Assembly: GCA_019636915.1 (NCBI GenBank)
Contig: JAHBWQ010000002.1
Span: forward strand, 1-59,901
DNA: 59,901 nucleotides
Source: Nitrospira sp.
GTDB lineage: Bacteria > Nitrospirota > Nitrospiria > Nitrospirales > Nitrospiraceae
Direction of reading: 5' to 3'
The position numbers and the translations under genes are program-made. The notes under the pieces are model-generated. The model was not told where the DNA came from, did not search any database, and was given only the letters and a program-made list of their open reading frames with translations. Shown here one piece after another: positions 36,013 through 44,986 of this stretch (positions are counted from its first letter, which is position 1; each line of letters begins with the position of its first letter).

Positions 36013-37123
36013 TACCGAACGGCTTTGTCTATGGGGGCTCTGTCTCTTGATGGGGGTGCCGTCAATTGCTTTGGCGGGTGAGCGATCTCAAGATTCGGCT
36101 CCTCAGATTCGGTCTGCCGAGCGGCACTTGGCCAACATTCGTCAATTGACCGTTGGGCGACAAAACGCCGAAGCCTATTTCTCCTTCGACGGGACTAAAT
36201 TGATTTTCCAATCGACCAACGATTGGTCGAAGGATTCACAGGCGACCACGCGTAGGTCGGCGGACAGCGGCCTGGGCTGCTATCAGATGTACGTGATGGA
36301 CCTGGAAAGTGATACGGTTCGTCTCGTCAGCACGGGGAAGGGAGCCACGACCTGCGGGTATTTTTTTCCGGGTGATCGCCGGGTATTGTATTCCTCAACC
36401 CATGCCGTGGGGAGTGAGTGTCCACCGAAGCCGAAACGGGACGGCGCCTATCGCTGGGCCCTCGACGATTACGATATCTATTCCGTTCGACTCGATGGGC
36501 AACAGATGCAACGGTTGACGGCTTCGCCGGGGTATGATGCAGAGGCGACCATCTCGCCCGACGGGAAGACCATTGTGTGGACATCGGTCAAGGACGGGGA
36601 CCTTGACCTCTATACGATGAATGTGGACGGGACGAATGTGCGACGGCTGACGAATGACGTGGGCTACGACGGTGGTGCATTTTTTTCTCCGGACAGTACC
36701 AGGGTCGTCTATCGCGCGGCCCATTCGAGCGATCCAGCTGAAGTGGCCAAATACAAAGACCTGCTGGCCCAGCGGCTTGTTGAACCCGGGCAACTTGAAA
36801 TATTTGTCATCAATGCCGATGGATCACATAAGCAGCAGGTCACATCGAACGGCGCGTCGAATTTTTCTCCCTATTTTCACCCCGATGGGAAACGCATCAT
36901 TTTTTCCTCCAATCTCGAAACGAGAGGGGACGGCGGTCGTCCCAGTTTCCATCTGTACCTTGTGCGTGATGATGGGACGGGGGTTGAACGTCTCACCACC
37001 GAAGGGCATTTCAATAGCTTTCCCATGTTTTCACCGGACGGCAAGCGACTCGTCTGGGTCTCCGATCGACATGCGACGGCACCGGGTGAATTCAACGTGT
37101 TTCTAGCCGATTGGGTTCCGTAA
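35999..37123 (+). CDS. TolB-like beta-propeller protein, secreted
   Basis: A 374-aa protein with a signal peptide (CLWGLCLLMGVPSIALAG) and about six PD40/WD40-like blades marked by repeats such as SFDGTKLIF, SPDGKTIVWTS, SPDSTRVVYRA, HPDGKRIIFSS and SPDGKRLVWVS. It is likely periplasmic or lipoprotein-associated; the substrate is unknown. ATG 35999 is preferred to TTG 35996 because it is well spaced from GGAGGT. The start overlaps the M1-like gene, so the two are probably co-expressed and may act together on peptides. Confidence 0.85.
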   Translation: MRRRSTERLCLWGLCLLMGVPSIALAGERSQDSAPQIRSAERHLANIRQLTVGRQNAEAYFSFDGTKLIFQSTNDWSKDSQATTRRSADSGLGCYQMYVMDLESDTVRLVSTGKGATTCGYFFPGDRRVLYSSTHAVGSECPPKPKRDGAYRWALDDYDIYSVRLDGQQMQRLTASPGYDAEATISPDGKTIVWTSVKDGDLDLYTMNVDGTNVRRLTNDVGYDGGAFFSPDSTRVVYRAAHSSDPAEVAKYKDLLAQRLVEPGQLEIFVINADGSHKQQVTSNGASNFSPYFHPDGKRIIFSSNLETRGDGGRPSFHLYLVRDDGTGVERLTTEGHFNSFPMFSPDGKRLVWVSDRHATAPGEFNVFLADWVP

Positions 37124-37197
37124 GCCGCGGTGATTCGCAATGAGCGAGCGGTAGGGAGTTTCAGGACTTCAGAGCCTTCGGTTCAACTCGCAGCTCG

Positions 37198-38289
37198 ATG
37201 AGTGTCCCGTCCCAATCATCCAGTCAGACGGCGGCAGTACTCGCCCAGGTTGGTTGTTCCTGCCTGGCACTGGGCATCAGCCTGTTCGGTTTAGCCCGCT
37301 TTGATCTGCCGATCACCAAGTATGTCCGTTCGGTGACGATTCACCTGCCCTGGGATCAACTGACCATTCCCTGGATGGCGTTTACCAGCAACCTGGGAGA
37401 CTGGATCGGCCAAGGGTGGCGGCTCGTGTTCTTGAGCCTGTTCCTCCTCGCCATCGCTTGGGCCTTTGAAAAGCCGTATATCAGGAGCGTGGCGATTCAG
37501 ACCCTTATTGCCCACGGTATTGCGGCGTTGCTGGCCAATGTGCTGAAGCACGTCATCGGCAGGCCCCGTCCGAAATTTGTGCACGCGGGAGATTGGGAGA
37601 TGAGTTTCTCCTTGGTCTCCGGCCTCGACTCCTTTCCGTCCGGCCATAGCACGGCGAGTTTTGCTGTTGCAACGGTGCTGGCGAAACGATTTCCACCGGC
37701 TGGACCGCTCTGTCTGGCCGTCGCGCTGTTTGTCGGGATCAGCCGTGTGCTACGGGGGTCGCATTTTGCAACGGATGTGATGGGAGGGGCCATCATCGGG
37801 ATCCTCAGCGGGTTCGTCGCGCTGGCTCCATTGCGACAATGGCGGACATCATTGCAGGAGGGGCTCCATTATGCCGCGATTGCCGCCGCAAGTATGCTCG
37901 GTGTGTTGTGGACCCTGTCTCACCGAATGGACGATGGCATGACTGGTTTCGTGTTCGTAGCCGTGGGGGTTATCGTTGTTGCTGGGGGATTGTGGGCCAG
38001 GAAAGACCGTTGGCCAAAGGGCGACTGTTCCGACAACAATTCTTGGCAGGCGACCGGTTCCATCCCACTCATAGCCTTCGGGGTTGCCGCCATGACAACC
38101 TCACCGCTCGTGGTCGCGTCAGTGGGCTGTGTCTGTGCGGCGACTTGGATTCGGAATCACACGCACTCTCACGAACCGGGCGAGCAGGCCACACAATGGG
38201 TTCTTCTGCGGGAAGGCGCCATTCTGGGAAGTCTGTCTCTTGCCCTATTGATGCTTGTGGGGGCACGAGGGGTGTTGCCGTTTCAGTAA
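37198..38289 (+). CDS. PAP2-family membrane phosphatase
   Basis: A 363-aa membrane protein. The acid phosphatase signature is complete: KHVIGRPRPKF (motif 1), FPSGHSTASF (motif 2), SRVLRGSHFATDVMGG (motif 3). It would dephosphorylate a lipid pyrophosphate or phosphate at the periplasmic face, such as undecaprenyl pyrophosphate. Beyond residue 220 it has an extra hydrophobic region of about 140 residues not found in minimal family members. It is convergent with the lipid-sugar operon on the other strand, which would fit a shared role in envelope lipids. Confidence 0.88.
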   Translation: MSVPSQSSSQTAAVLAQVGCSCLALGISLFGLARFDLPITKYVRSVTIHLPWDQLTIPWMAFTSNLGDWIGQGWRLVFLSLFLLAIAWAFEKPYIRSVAIQTLIAHGIAALLANVLKHVIGRPRPKFVHAGDWEMSFSLVSGLDSFPSGHSTASFAVATVLAKRFPPAGPLCLAVALFVGISRVLRGSHFATDVMGGAIIGILSGFVALAPLRQWRTSLQEGLHYAAIAAASMLGVLWTLSHRMDDGMTGFVFVAVGVIVVAGGLWARKDRWPKGDCSDNNSWQATGSIPLIAFGVAAMTTSPLVVASVGCVCAATWIRNHTHSHEPGEQATQWVLLREGAILGSLSLALLMLVGARGVLPFQ

Positions 38290-38391
38290 TCCTCGCACTG
38301 TGCACTGCTCGTCTGGGTCACGCTTCAGGTGAAATAGTGAGGAGGAGTCGATGCCCTTCAGAGAGCTTTCCATCACCGATTCGGCGAGAGG

Positions 38392-40140
38392 CTAATGGCC
38401 CAACGTCTTGGCTGGTTGAGGGGGACCGGTATCGACTCCCTGAGGCGCAGCGACGACAGGCTGATTGCTGAGCAGGAGAAAGCCATACCGTTTGAGAATG
38501 GGCTGAAATCCTGCTGCCTCCTCCGGCAAGGTATCTTGTAGATATTCCGGCAGCAGAATCATGGTGCGGCCGCCCTTGCCGAGCGCAGTGCGCAAGCGGT
38601 CCAGCTCATTGGACGGGATGAAGCTCAGGGTGCGTCGTGCGTAAAATGCAAAGGAAGGACGAGTTGAGCCAAATGCGATGAGTTGATCCTTTGCGTCAAG
38701 GTTCAACCCGGCGGCATAGGCCAGCTCTTGCGGTGGCGCAATGGCATACCGGTTGAGCCCTGGAACGACGGTCAGGATGGCCACGAGAAAGACACTGGCC
38801 AAGGCCCCTCCAGCCACACCGAAGGCGAGCCCCCGCTTTTCGTCATTCAGGCCGAAATATCCGACCAACCCCATGGCGACCACGACGATCATCGAGCCCA
38901 CGTAGGGCCCTGGACCGAGATCAAACTGAGCGGCGAGAGGGAATTCCTTCACCATTTTTCCTGAGAATTTGGCGAACAAGGCAGGAGCACTGGCCAATCC
39001 AATGGCGAGGAGATATCCGATGCCCATCAAACCGTGAAGAGAGGCGCGCAGCCATTTCGTTGCCGGATCCTGTAATCCTTGTGCCCAGTAGGAGGCCGCA
39101 AGGATCGCACAGGCGGGAAACAGTGGGCCGATATAATGGGGCAATCGAGTGGACGAAAGGCTAAAGAAGATGAACACGCCGACAATCCAGAACCCCATAA
39201 ACCAGTCCAGTTCATCGTCAGAAGCCGATTCGGCTGGTGCAGGGAGCTCGCTCTGTTGAGTGCGGAATGTGCGCCAACTGACATAGGCGCGATAGAGCCC
39301 GGCGGGCAAAAAGCTGCTCCATGGATAAAACCCGAGCAGTAACACAGGAAAGTAGAACCACCAGCCCACTCCATGTCCTTCCATCGGAGCGAGAAATCGC
39401 CCCACGGTATGAACTTTTGCCTCCGTCGAGTACGCATCTCCGTGGATCAGAAACATCGCGGCATACCAAGGACCGGCCAGAATGAAAAAAATCAGCATGC
39501 CGGCTAGGGGTGCACCCCGTTCCCAAAAGAGCTGCCACCTCCGTGTGGCGATAAGATAGAGGAGGACTGTGATCAACGGAACGGCAAATCCTACCGGCCC
39601 CTTCGTCAAGGTGGCCAAGGCCATGCCCGCATAAAATCCCCAGATCCAGTGCCGACCTGCGCCGGGTTCGTGAAGGCCGAGCCAAAAACTATAGAGCGAC
39701 AGAGTGGTGAAAAAGATCAACACGCTATCGGTGATGGCCATACGCCCCAGCGCCAAGATCTCAAGATTCAGCAGCAGCATGAGGGCGCCATACAATCCGA
39801 TCGTCGGTCCGCGTAGTCGGGTGAGAAACAGATAGTGCATGACGATCAAGCCGACTCCGAACAGCGCGGATGGAAATCGGGCTGCGAACTCATTCACACC
39901 AAAGACGTGGTAGGACATGGCCATCAGCCAATAGACGAAGACCGGCTTGGCGACGCGGAGTTCTCCGTTGAAGGTGGGGGTGACGAAATCACCGGAAGCG
40001 AACATCTCGCGGCCGGCTTCGGCATTGCGACCCTCGTCACGATCGGTCAAGCCCATGTTTCCGAGGCCGATGAAAAAGAGGAGGCCAGACAGAAGGAGCA
40101 GGAGCAGTAGTGGTATGGGCTGGGGTGAGAGTCGATCCAT
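38392..40140 (-). CDS. ArnT/PMT-type lipid-linked glycosyltransferase
   Basis: About 582 aa with roughly a dozen membrane segments. GLTDRDEGRNAEAGREM is the DE-containing first periplasmic loop of the GT-83/PMT group; RFPSALFGVGLIV and FYPWSSFLPAG follow. The family moves a sugar from undecaprenyl phosphate to lipid A or another surface acceptor. ATG at 40140 (MDRLSPQP) is preferred to the upstream ATG at 40200. With the next two genes (minus strand, read GT2, LAB_N protein, then this one) it forms a lipid-linked sugar pathway. Confidence 0.88.
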   Translation of the reverse strand: MDRLSPQPIPLLLLLLLSGLLFFIGLGNMGLTDRDEGRNAEAGREMFASGDFVTPTFNGELRVAKPVFVYWLMAMSYHVFGVNEFAARFPSALFGVGLIVMHYLFLTRLRGPTIGLYGALMLLLNLEILALGRMAITDSVLIFFTTLSLYSFWLGLHEPGAGRHWIWGFYAGMALATLTKGPVGFAVPLITVLLYLIATRRWQLFWERGAPLAGMLIFFILAGPWYAAMFLIHGDAYSTEAKVHTVGRFLAPMEGHGVGWWFYFPVLLLGFYPWSSFLPAGLYRAYVSWRTFRTQQSELPAPAESASDDELDWFMGFWIVGVFIFFSLSSTRLPHYIGPLFPACAILAASYWAQGLQDPATKWLRASLHGLMGIGYLLAIGLASAPALFAKFSGKMVKEFPLAAQFDLGPGPYVGSMIVVVAMGLVGYFGLNDEKRGLAFGVAGGALASVFLVAILTVVPGLNRYAIAPPQELAYAAGLNLDAKDQLIAFGSTRPSFAFYARRTLSFIPSNELDRLRTALGKGGRTMILLPEYLQDTLPEEAAGFQPILKRYGFLLLSNQPVVAAPQGVDTGPPQPAKTLGH

Positions 40141-40203
40141 TGTGAGGGTGGCCGCTACCAGTGGGTGAAGAGAGGCATCAAAAGTGGTCTGTTTCCCCAC
40201 CCG

Positions 40204-40494
40204 TCATGTCTGCGACGGAGAGTGGTTTTTGGTTTGATCCGCGCGATGAATCAGGACAAGATTCCGCACATAGACGACTGATCCGATGGCTTGACCGGAA
40301 ATAAACACAGGATCCATCCGATAGATGGCGTAGGTGAGTGTAATCAGCCCTCCAATGAGACTCATGTACCAGAATGAAGTAGGCACACGGCTCTCCGCGG
40401 TTCGCTCGGACGCAATCCATTGCACGACCCAGCGGCCAAAAAACAGGGCTTGGCCGAAGAAGCCGATCCCGATCCAGATGGTTTCAGTCGTCAT
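40204..40494 (-). CDS. LAB_N-domain small membrane protein
   Basis: A 96-aa protein with three membrane helices matching the lipid A biosynthesis N-terminal (LAB_N) domain: IGFFGQALFFGRWVVQWI, SFWYMSLIGGLITLTYAI and DPVFISGQAIGSVVYVRNL. The family is encoded next to GT2/ArnT-like genes in many bacteria and may help to translocate the lipid-linked sugar, though this is unproven. Its start overlaps the 3' end of the GT2 gene by 11 bases. Confidence 0.88.
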   Translation of the reverse strand: MTTETIWIGIGFFGQALFFGRWVVQWIASERTAESRVPTSFWYMSLIGGLITLTYAIYRMDPVFISGQAIGSVVYVRNLVLIHRADQTKNHSPSQT

Positions 40495-41293
40495 GAGATG
40501 CTGGAAGGGAGATGCTCATGGTCTGCTCTTGCAGCAGCGTTTTGAGTCTGGAGGAGTTCGGTTGCTGGCTCCGGAATTTGTATTGGATCACACGCTGTTG
40601 CATCCACCGCACCGCGATCAGGTCGTACAGCGATTTGAACAAACGATTGCCCATGCCATATTTCGACACTCCATGGATGCGAGGATAGTGACGAACGGGC
40701 ACTTCGGTGACCGTGAATCCATGCATTAACGCGAGGGCCGGGAAAAATCGATGCATGCCCTCAAAAAGGCGGATTCGTTCCAACACCGGACGTCGGAACA
40801 CCTTGAGCGGACATCCTGTATCATGGACCCCGTCGTGTGTGAAATGGTTTCGGAACCGATTGGCGATCAACGACGAGAGTTTTTTGACGAGACCGTCTTG
40901 TCGCTGTTGTCGCCATCCACACACCACGTCGTGTGTCGCGGTGTGCGGAAGCAATTTGAGGATATCTTCGCTGTCCTGTTGGAGATCGCCGTCGATCTGA
41001 ATGATGATCTTGCCGGACGACTGATGAAAGCCCGCCTCCAGCGCACAGGTCTTACCGTAATTGCGGTCGAAGTGAAAGACTCGAACTCGTTGGTCTTCCT
41101 TGGCCAATCGGTCTAATTCCTCACTGCTGCCGTCGCTGCTCCCATCGTCGACGAAAATAATTTCGTAAGGACGGGAGTGTGAGAGCTCGTACGAATCCAT
41201 GACTTTTGTCAGGCCGGCCATGAGAGGAGACAAGTTCTCTCGCTCATCCTTGATCGGGATGATGACAGAGGCCCAAGGGGATGATGAGGTCAT
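40484..41293 (-). CDS. GT2 glycosyltransferase (DPM1/ArnC-like)
   Basis: A 269-aa GT-A enzyme: VIIPIKDERENLSPLMAGL, FVDDGSSDGSSEEL and IIQIDGDLQQDSEDI (metal-binding DxD), then CGWRQQRQDG. It would load a sugar onto undecaprenyl phosphate in the cytoplasmic leaflet. It lacks the C-terminal membrane helices of ArnC, so it resembles the soluble DPM1 type. It is the first gene of the minus-strand three-gene set; the sugar is not predictable. Confidence 0.9.
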   Translation of the reverse strand: MTSSSPWASVIIPIKDERENLSPLMAGLTKVMDSYELSHSRPYEIIFVDDGSSDGSSEELDRLAKEDQRVRVFHFDRNYGKTCALEAGFHQSSGKIIIQIDGDLQQDSEDILKLLPHTATHDVVCGWRQQRQDGLVKKLSSLIANRFRNHFTHDGVHDTGCPLKVFRRPVLERIRLFEGMHRFFPALALMHGFTVTEVPVRHYPRIHGVSKYGMGNRLFKSLYDLIAVRWMQQRVIQYKFRSQQPNSSRLKTLLQEQTMSISLPASHDD

Positions 41294-41408
41294 AGTGCGT
41301 ACAAACTCGAGAAGGTAGTAATTTTATTGGATAGGGCATTCTAGCGGAAGGGGGAAAGGGGGTCAAACTCTAGAAGAGAATGATCCGAGGATATGGAAGG
41401 AACGAGGG

Positions 41409-41972
41409 TTATTTACCGGGAGACAGGACGGTGAAACGCATCGTGCCCATCAGGCTCACCTCATTGATTTGCTCGCCGATGTGGATTTCAACTTTGTACC
41501 GTCCAGGCCTCCATCCTCCACCGGGTGGTGACAATCTGAGGTAGCCGCTGTCGTCCTCTAAGGCGATGTGCATGGCATCCTCGCTTACAATGGTTTCCGA
41601 CGAGAGCCCTGCTACCCGTTCGGGCATACAACGGCCAAATACCGTAAAGGCCTGATAGTGTTGATGCAGGGCGAAGACAATCACAATCGCGGCCGTATCC
41701 GTGGCGAATCGTTCTGTCGGGTTGAGCGGTACGATCTCATGGGTGCGCTGGAAACCCAAGCGCTCTTCAAAATCTTCCGCCAGGGTAATCGAACGAAACA
41801 GACCTCGGGGGGGAGCATCAAAATCGTAGGTCTTGATGTCTTCTGTACGGTTTTGGAACTCGGAGATCGGTACATTTTCCGTGAGCGGGAGGTCTTCGCC
41901 TGTCACAGCCGTGCTCCAATGGAAGGCTGCCAGGATCATGATGACGGCAACGGTTGATCGTTCGGTGCCCAT
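41409..41972 (-). CDS. Secreted hypothetical protein
   Basis: A 187-aa protein. I do not recognise the family. It starts with a signal sequence (TVAVIMILAAFHWSTAVTG), followed by a polar linker with DAPPRGLFRSITLAED and a beta-rich C-terminal half (RLSPPGGGWRPGRYKVEIHIG) shaped like a small Ig or carbohydrate-type sandwich; TVFGRC contributes one Cys and RFTVLSPGK the end. It is divergent from the methyltransferase gene at 42117. Confidence 0.75.
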   Translation of the reverse strand: MGTERSTVAVIMILAAFHWSTAVTGEDLPLTENVPISEFQNRTEDIKTYDFDAPPRGLFRSITLAEDFEERLGFQRTHEIVPLNPTERFATDTAAIVIVFALHQHYQAFTVFGRCMPERVAGLSSETIVSEDAMHIALEDDSGYLRLSPPGGGWRPGRYKVEIHIGEQINEVSLMGTMRFTVLSPGK

Positions 41973-42116
41973 GCCTGTCTGCTACACCCCTCGCTGTCGT
42001 GCTGTCAAGAAAACACAAAGTGAGCAGCCCATTGCGGCGTTTTCCAACCATCTGTTAGGATTTCGGCCACTCTTTGTCCGATGGCTCGACAACATTCAAG
42101 ATCGTGATGGAACAAT

Positions 42117-43547
42117 ATGCTGCAAAACGCTGACGCTCTTCCGCAACTGATCGGCGAATACAAACCACTCGACCAGTGGCAGACCCATCTCAACCAGGTC
42201 TTCTATGGGTTACGGGGAGACCAACTCCGATCGTACTATCAGACCTTCGCCTCAGCGGATTTCCGTCTGGCACACGCCCTCGCTGCCGACTACTTTGAAA
42301 AAGTCAGGCGGCGTGAGACAACCGGCAAACGCCAATCTTCCGGCCTCGCATCCCACCCCTCACCTTTAACAGTTCTGGAACTCGGTCCCGGCAATGGAAA
42401 TCTGGCCGCCTGTTTTCTCAGTCATCTCAAAACTCTCGATACACAAGGCACGATCTATCCCCGTGTGCGGTATGTCATGGTGGATTGGGAGCAGCCGGTG
42501 TTGGATGGCGCGTCGGCCCATCCGGATTTAGCCGCCCACCGGGATCGCGTGGACAGCCATTGCGGTTCAATTGAGTATCTGGCGGGCCTGGCAGATGGGA
42601 CTGTTGATCGCATCTTCTGTAATGAGTTGTGGAACGATCTTCCGACGAAACTGTTGGCGAAACACGGAGGGGAGATCGAGGAAGAGTATATCCGGCCCAA
42701 CTTGAGCGAGTTTCTCCATGCCAAGATTCAGGATTGGTCCGGGTTCGTCCGGGCATTTCAGGAGAAGGATCTTGAGGTACTCAAGACCTTCCCGCCGTTC
42801 TTGGATGAACTGGTCTGGGAAAAGGAGTACCGAAAAGTTGAGTGGAAGGATGTGCCCTACCGCAAAACGATCGTGGAATTTCTGCAGGCCATCGATCAGG
42901 AAGTCTTAGTGCCGGTGAATCTCGGGGCCTTTGCCACGCTGAAGGAGGCCAAGCGATTGTTGGCTCCGGACGCAGTCGGACTCAGCGTGTTCGATGCCGG
43001 TACGGGTGACATGAAGGTGCTCAACGACCCAGAGAAACCTTGTTACGGGCAGTTCGGCGGACAATATAGTTTTATGATCAATTTTGCGTTGGTCGAGGCT
43101 GTGGCGAAGCACCTAGGCTTCAAGCAGACGGCCTTGGAGCCTCAGCGGGAATTTGTGGGGCGATCGTTGAACACGAATGTCATCACGCTGATGGATCTCT
43201 TAGCCACGCATCCCTCTGCTGGACCGAAACTCCAACCATGGGAGCAGGACCGTCTTGTTCTGAAGACCATCCGAGCGCTCGAGGAGACATTCGAAAGCCC
43301 CTATCATCGTCGGCTTGCGTTTCCGCTCGGTACCAATATCCCACCGGAAGAGCGGGAGACCTTGGGGGCGATTCTGCGCTCACTGAAAGAGACCGGTATC
43401 CCCGACACGGTGGCCTACCTGAGTGAGGAGGAACTCACGCGCGCGCAGAAGGATTTAGAAGCCATCGGCTATGACCCTGACGCGATTGCAATGGCCATGA
43501 GCGCTCCTCCGAGCCCGATCGAATATTGCCACTTTGCTTGTCGGTAA
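42117..43547 (+). CDS. MidA-like (DUF185) SAM-dependent methyltransferase
   Basis: A 476-aa protein with motif I VLELGPGNGNLAACFL and YVMVDWEQPVLD as the second binding strand, then RIFCNELWNDLPTKLL, the family's FxNExxDxxP-like site. GQFGGQYSFMINFALVEAVAKHLGF near residue 325 fits the MidA/NDUFAF7 group, whose members methylate arginine on respiratory complex I subunits. The N-terminal 80 residues and C-terminal 130 residues are less conserved. No operon partners: divergent from 41972 and followed by an accessory region. Confidence 0.8.
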   Translation: MLQNADALPQLIGEYKPLDQWQTHLNQVFYGLRGDQLRSYYQTFASADFRLAHALAADYFEKVRRRETTGKRQSSGLASHPSPLTVLELGPGNGNLAACFLSHLKTLDTQGTIYPRVRYVMVDWEQPVLDGASAHPDLAAHRDRVDSHCGSIEYLAGLADGTVDRIFCNELWNDLPTKLLAKHGGEIEEEYIRPNLSEFLHAKIQDWSGFVRAFQEKDLEVLKTFPPFLDELVWEKEYRKVEWKDVPYRKTIVEFLQAIDQEVLVPVNLGAFATLKEAKRLLAPDAVGLSVFDAGTGDMKVLNDPEKPCYGQFGGQYSFMINFALVEAVAKHLGFKQTALEPQREFVGRSLNTNVITLMDLLATHPSAGPKLQPWEQDRLVLKTIRALEETFESPYHRRLAFPLGTNIPPEERETLGAILRSLKETGIPDTVAYLSEEELTRAQKDLEAIGYDPDAIAMAMSAPPSPIEYCHFACR

Positions 43548-43624
43548 CAAGTCGCGTGGGTTGGGACTCAGTTGCATTCTGAGTGCTGATGCCTCCAGAA
43601 TGCGAAGCACAAGCGGAGGACGCG

Positions 43625-43831
43625 ATGAGTTCCTTTGGTACAGGCCTAGCCGGACTTGTGGGGACCGTGGTGTTCCTTATGGGCATGTTATCCTTTTGCC
43701 AAAGAAGATGGCTCGTCGGCTGCGCATGGCTGATCTCGGGTGTGTTCCTGATCGGCCTCTTGACGTTCCTCGACAAGCCGGGATCCCACCCATCAGAAGA
43801 ACCGACGGCTGTACGACCGACACGCGGGTAA
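43625..43831 (+). CDS. Small two-helix membrane protein, copy 1
   Basis: A 68-aa protein: GLVGTVVFLMGMLSF and WLVGCAWLISGVFLIGLLTFL form two membrane helices separated by the basic loop CQRRW; the tail is polar (DKPGSHPSEEPTAVRPTRG). Function unknown. ATG 43625 follows a good ribosome-binding site (GGAGG). A second, diverged copy lies 1.5 kb downstream with the same tail. The conserved protein sequence between the copies, despite many silent DNA differences, supports it being translated. Confidence 0.72.
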   Translation: MSSFGTGLAGLVGTVVFLMGMLSFCQRRWLVGCAWLISGVFLIGLLTFLDKPGSHPSEEPTAVRPTRG

Positions 43832-43850
43832 CCTCCATCACGGCGTAGAT
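43647..43850 (+). repeat. Direct repeat A, copy 1
   Basis: About 204 bases covering the small membrane gene are repeated without gaps at 45135-45338, with roughly 85-90% identity by eye. It marks a segmental duplication. Confidence 0.9.
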
Positions 43851-43891
43851 AATCTCGTCGTCATCCAATAACTCCGTAAACCGCGTTCCAG

Positions 43892-43960
43892 GAAACAATC
43901 CATAGGCTTCACCGCAAACTGCCCATCCCGTTAGAAAGTCTCATCGGCACGGCCGCTTAA
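43892..43960 (+). pseudogene. higA-type antitoxin remnant 1 (C-terminal 22 codons)
   Basis: The frame reads ETIHRLHRKLPIPLESLIGTAA and stops at TAA; this is the C-terminal tail of a HigA-type antitoxin (LHxGLxIPxExLIG). No N-terminal helix-turn-helix remains upstream. The tail matches remnant 2 (44744-44924) and, more weakly, remnant 3. The 43832-44101 gap contains nothing else clear apart from repeat B. Confidence 0.75.
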
Positions 43961-44022
43961 AAACCTCTGTATTCACACCCTCATCAAACAAGAGCAGTCC
44001 TGCCTCCTCGGGCGGCGATTCG
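43906..44022 (+). repeat. Direct repeat B, copy 1
   Basis: It covers the higA tail and about 60 bases behind it; copy 2 is at 44869-44986 with one extra base. The segment after the stop (CATCAAACAAGAGCAGTC) is nearly identical in both. Confidence 0.9.
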
Positions 44023-44101
44023 TCTCTTTGTTCACGCTTTACCCTGCTTGGACATGGTGATACGATGGATCATCATTGTGTCACTGATGGGAGGTGTGAA
44101 G

Positions 44102-44326
44102 ATGATCAAAAAATTGACCAAACACGGCAACAGTCTGGCTCTCGTGATCGATCGAGGCGTGCTCGAGTTGCTGGACATTGACGCAGAGACGCCGCTCAGC
44201 ATTAAAACAGATGGGAAATGCCTCATTGTCACACCCGCCGAGGGCACTGCTCGTCAGAAGAGGTTCCGCGCGGCGCTGGACGAAGGCAATAGACGGTATG
44301 GAAAGATGCTGAAAAGGTTGGCATAG
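44102..44326 (+). CDS. AbrB/MazE-type antitoxin
   Basis: A 74-aa swapped-hairpin protein: IKKLTKHGNSLALVIDRGVLELL and DIDAETPLSIKTDGKCLIVTP. The C-terminus (KRFRAALDEGNRRYGKMLKRLA) would wrap the toxin. ATG 44102 is 6 bases after GGAGGT. It ends 3 bases before the doc gene, so the two are an operon and a type II toxin-antitoxin pair; Doc toxins are more often paired with Phd but AbrB-type partners are known. Confidence 0.9.
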   Translation: MIKKLTKHGNSLALVIDRGVLELLDIDAETPLSIKTDGKCLIVTPAEGTARQKRFRAALDEGNRRYGKMLKRLA

Positions 44327-44329
44327 TTC

Positions 44330-44719
44330 ATGGATGAGCCGCGATTTCTCTCGGTGGAGGATGTCATTGATATCCATGCCGACCAGATTGAACGGTATGG
44401 GGGAAGTCTCGGCGTTCGTGATGTTGAGATGCTGCGGTCCGCGATCGGAATGCCTGAAGCGGGTTTCGGGAATCAGTATCTCCATACCGACCTCTTTGAA
44501 ATGGCCGCAGCCTATCTGTATCACATTGTTCAAAATCATCCCTTCATTGATGGGAACAAGCGAACGGGAACCATGGCCGCATTCGTATTTTTGAAACTCA
44601 ACGGGCACACCTTGGATGCAGATGAATCCACCTTCGAATCGCTCGTCTTGAAGGCGGCTCAAGGGCAGATCGACAAATCAGCCATTGCGGAGTTCTTCCG
44701 TAAACATTCTCATCCGTAA
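44330..44719 (+). CDS. doc: Doc-family (Fic fold) toxin
   Basis: A 129-aa death-on-curing protein: LSVEDVIDIHADQIERYGG at the N-terminus and the Fic/Doc motif HPFIDGNKRTG with catalytic His and the NKR core. Doc kinases phosphorylate EF-Tu. All key residues are intact and the partner antitoxin is adjacent, so the pair appears functional, unlike the broken modules around it. Confidence 0.92.
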   Translation: MDEPRFLSVEDVIDIHADQIERYGGSLGVRDVEMLRSAIGMPEAGFGNQYLHTDLFEMAAAYLYHIVQNHPFIDGNKRTGTMAAFVFLKLNGHTLDADESTFESLVLKAAQGQIDKSAIAEFFRKHSHP

Positions 44720-44743
44720 TTTCGGTATGCATAACTCTGTCAT

Positions 44744-44924
44744 GTTACGTTTCGGATGTATCAATTCGGCATAACGCACCAGAACGTGGAAGTCATGCTC
44801 GGCGGACCGGTGCGTGTCTCGGAGATCCTAACCAAGAAACGGATTCTCTCCCTTGAAATCATTCGGCGCCTCCATCGCAAACTGCATATCCCGTTTGGAA
44901 AGTCTCATCGGCACGGCTGCTTGA
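44744..44924 (+). pseudogene. higA-type antitoxin remnant 2, truncated and frameshifted
   Basis: FRMYQFGITHQNVEVMLGG, then VRVSEILTKKRILSLEIIRRLHRKLHIP is the helix-turn-helix and C-terminal part of a HigA antitoxin; the N-terminal half is missing. At 44894-44896 a TTT appears where remnant 1 has a codon-sized TTA, giving one extra base. Without it the frame would end PLESLIGTAA-stop exactly like remnant 1. It lies directly behind doc, so the doc pair probably inserted into or replaced the missing part. Confidence 0.82.
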
Positions 44925-44986
44925 AAACCTTTGCATTCATACCCTCATCAAACAAGAGCAGTCTTGCCTCCTCGGGCAGCGATTCG
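44869..44986 (+). repeat. Direct repeat B, copy 2
   Basis: It matches 43906-44022 over about 117 bases, including the higA tail and the non-coding stretch after it. Confidence 0.9.

Noticed and set aside
43588-43604. TTGGGACTCAGTTGCA before the small membrane gene as a sigma-54 promoter
   Set aside because: The GG to GC distance is 9 bases, which inactivates such promoters.
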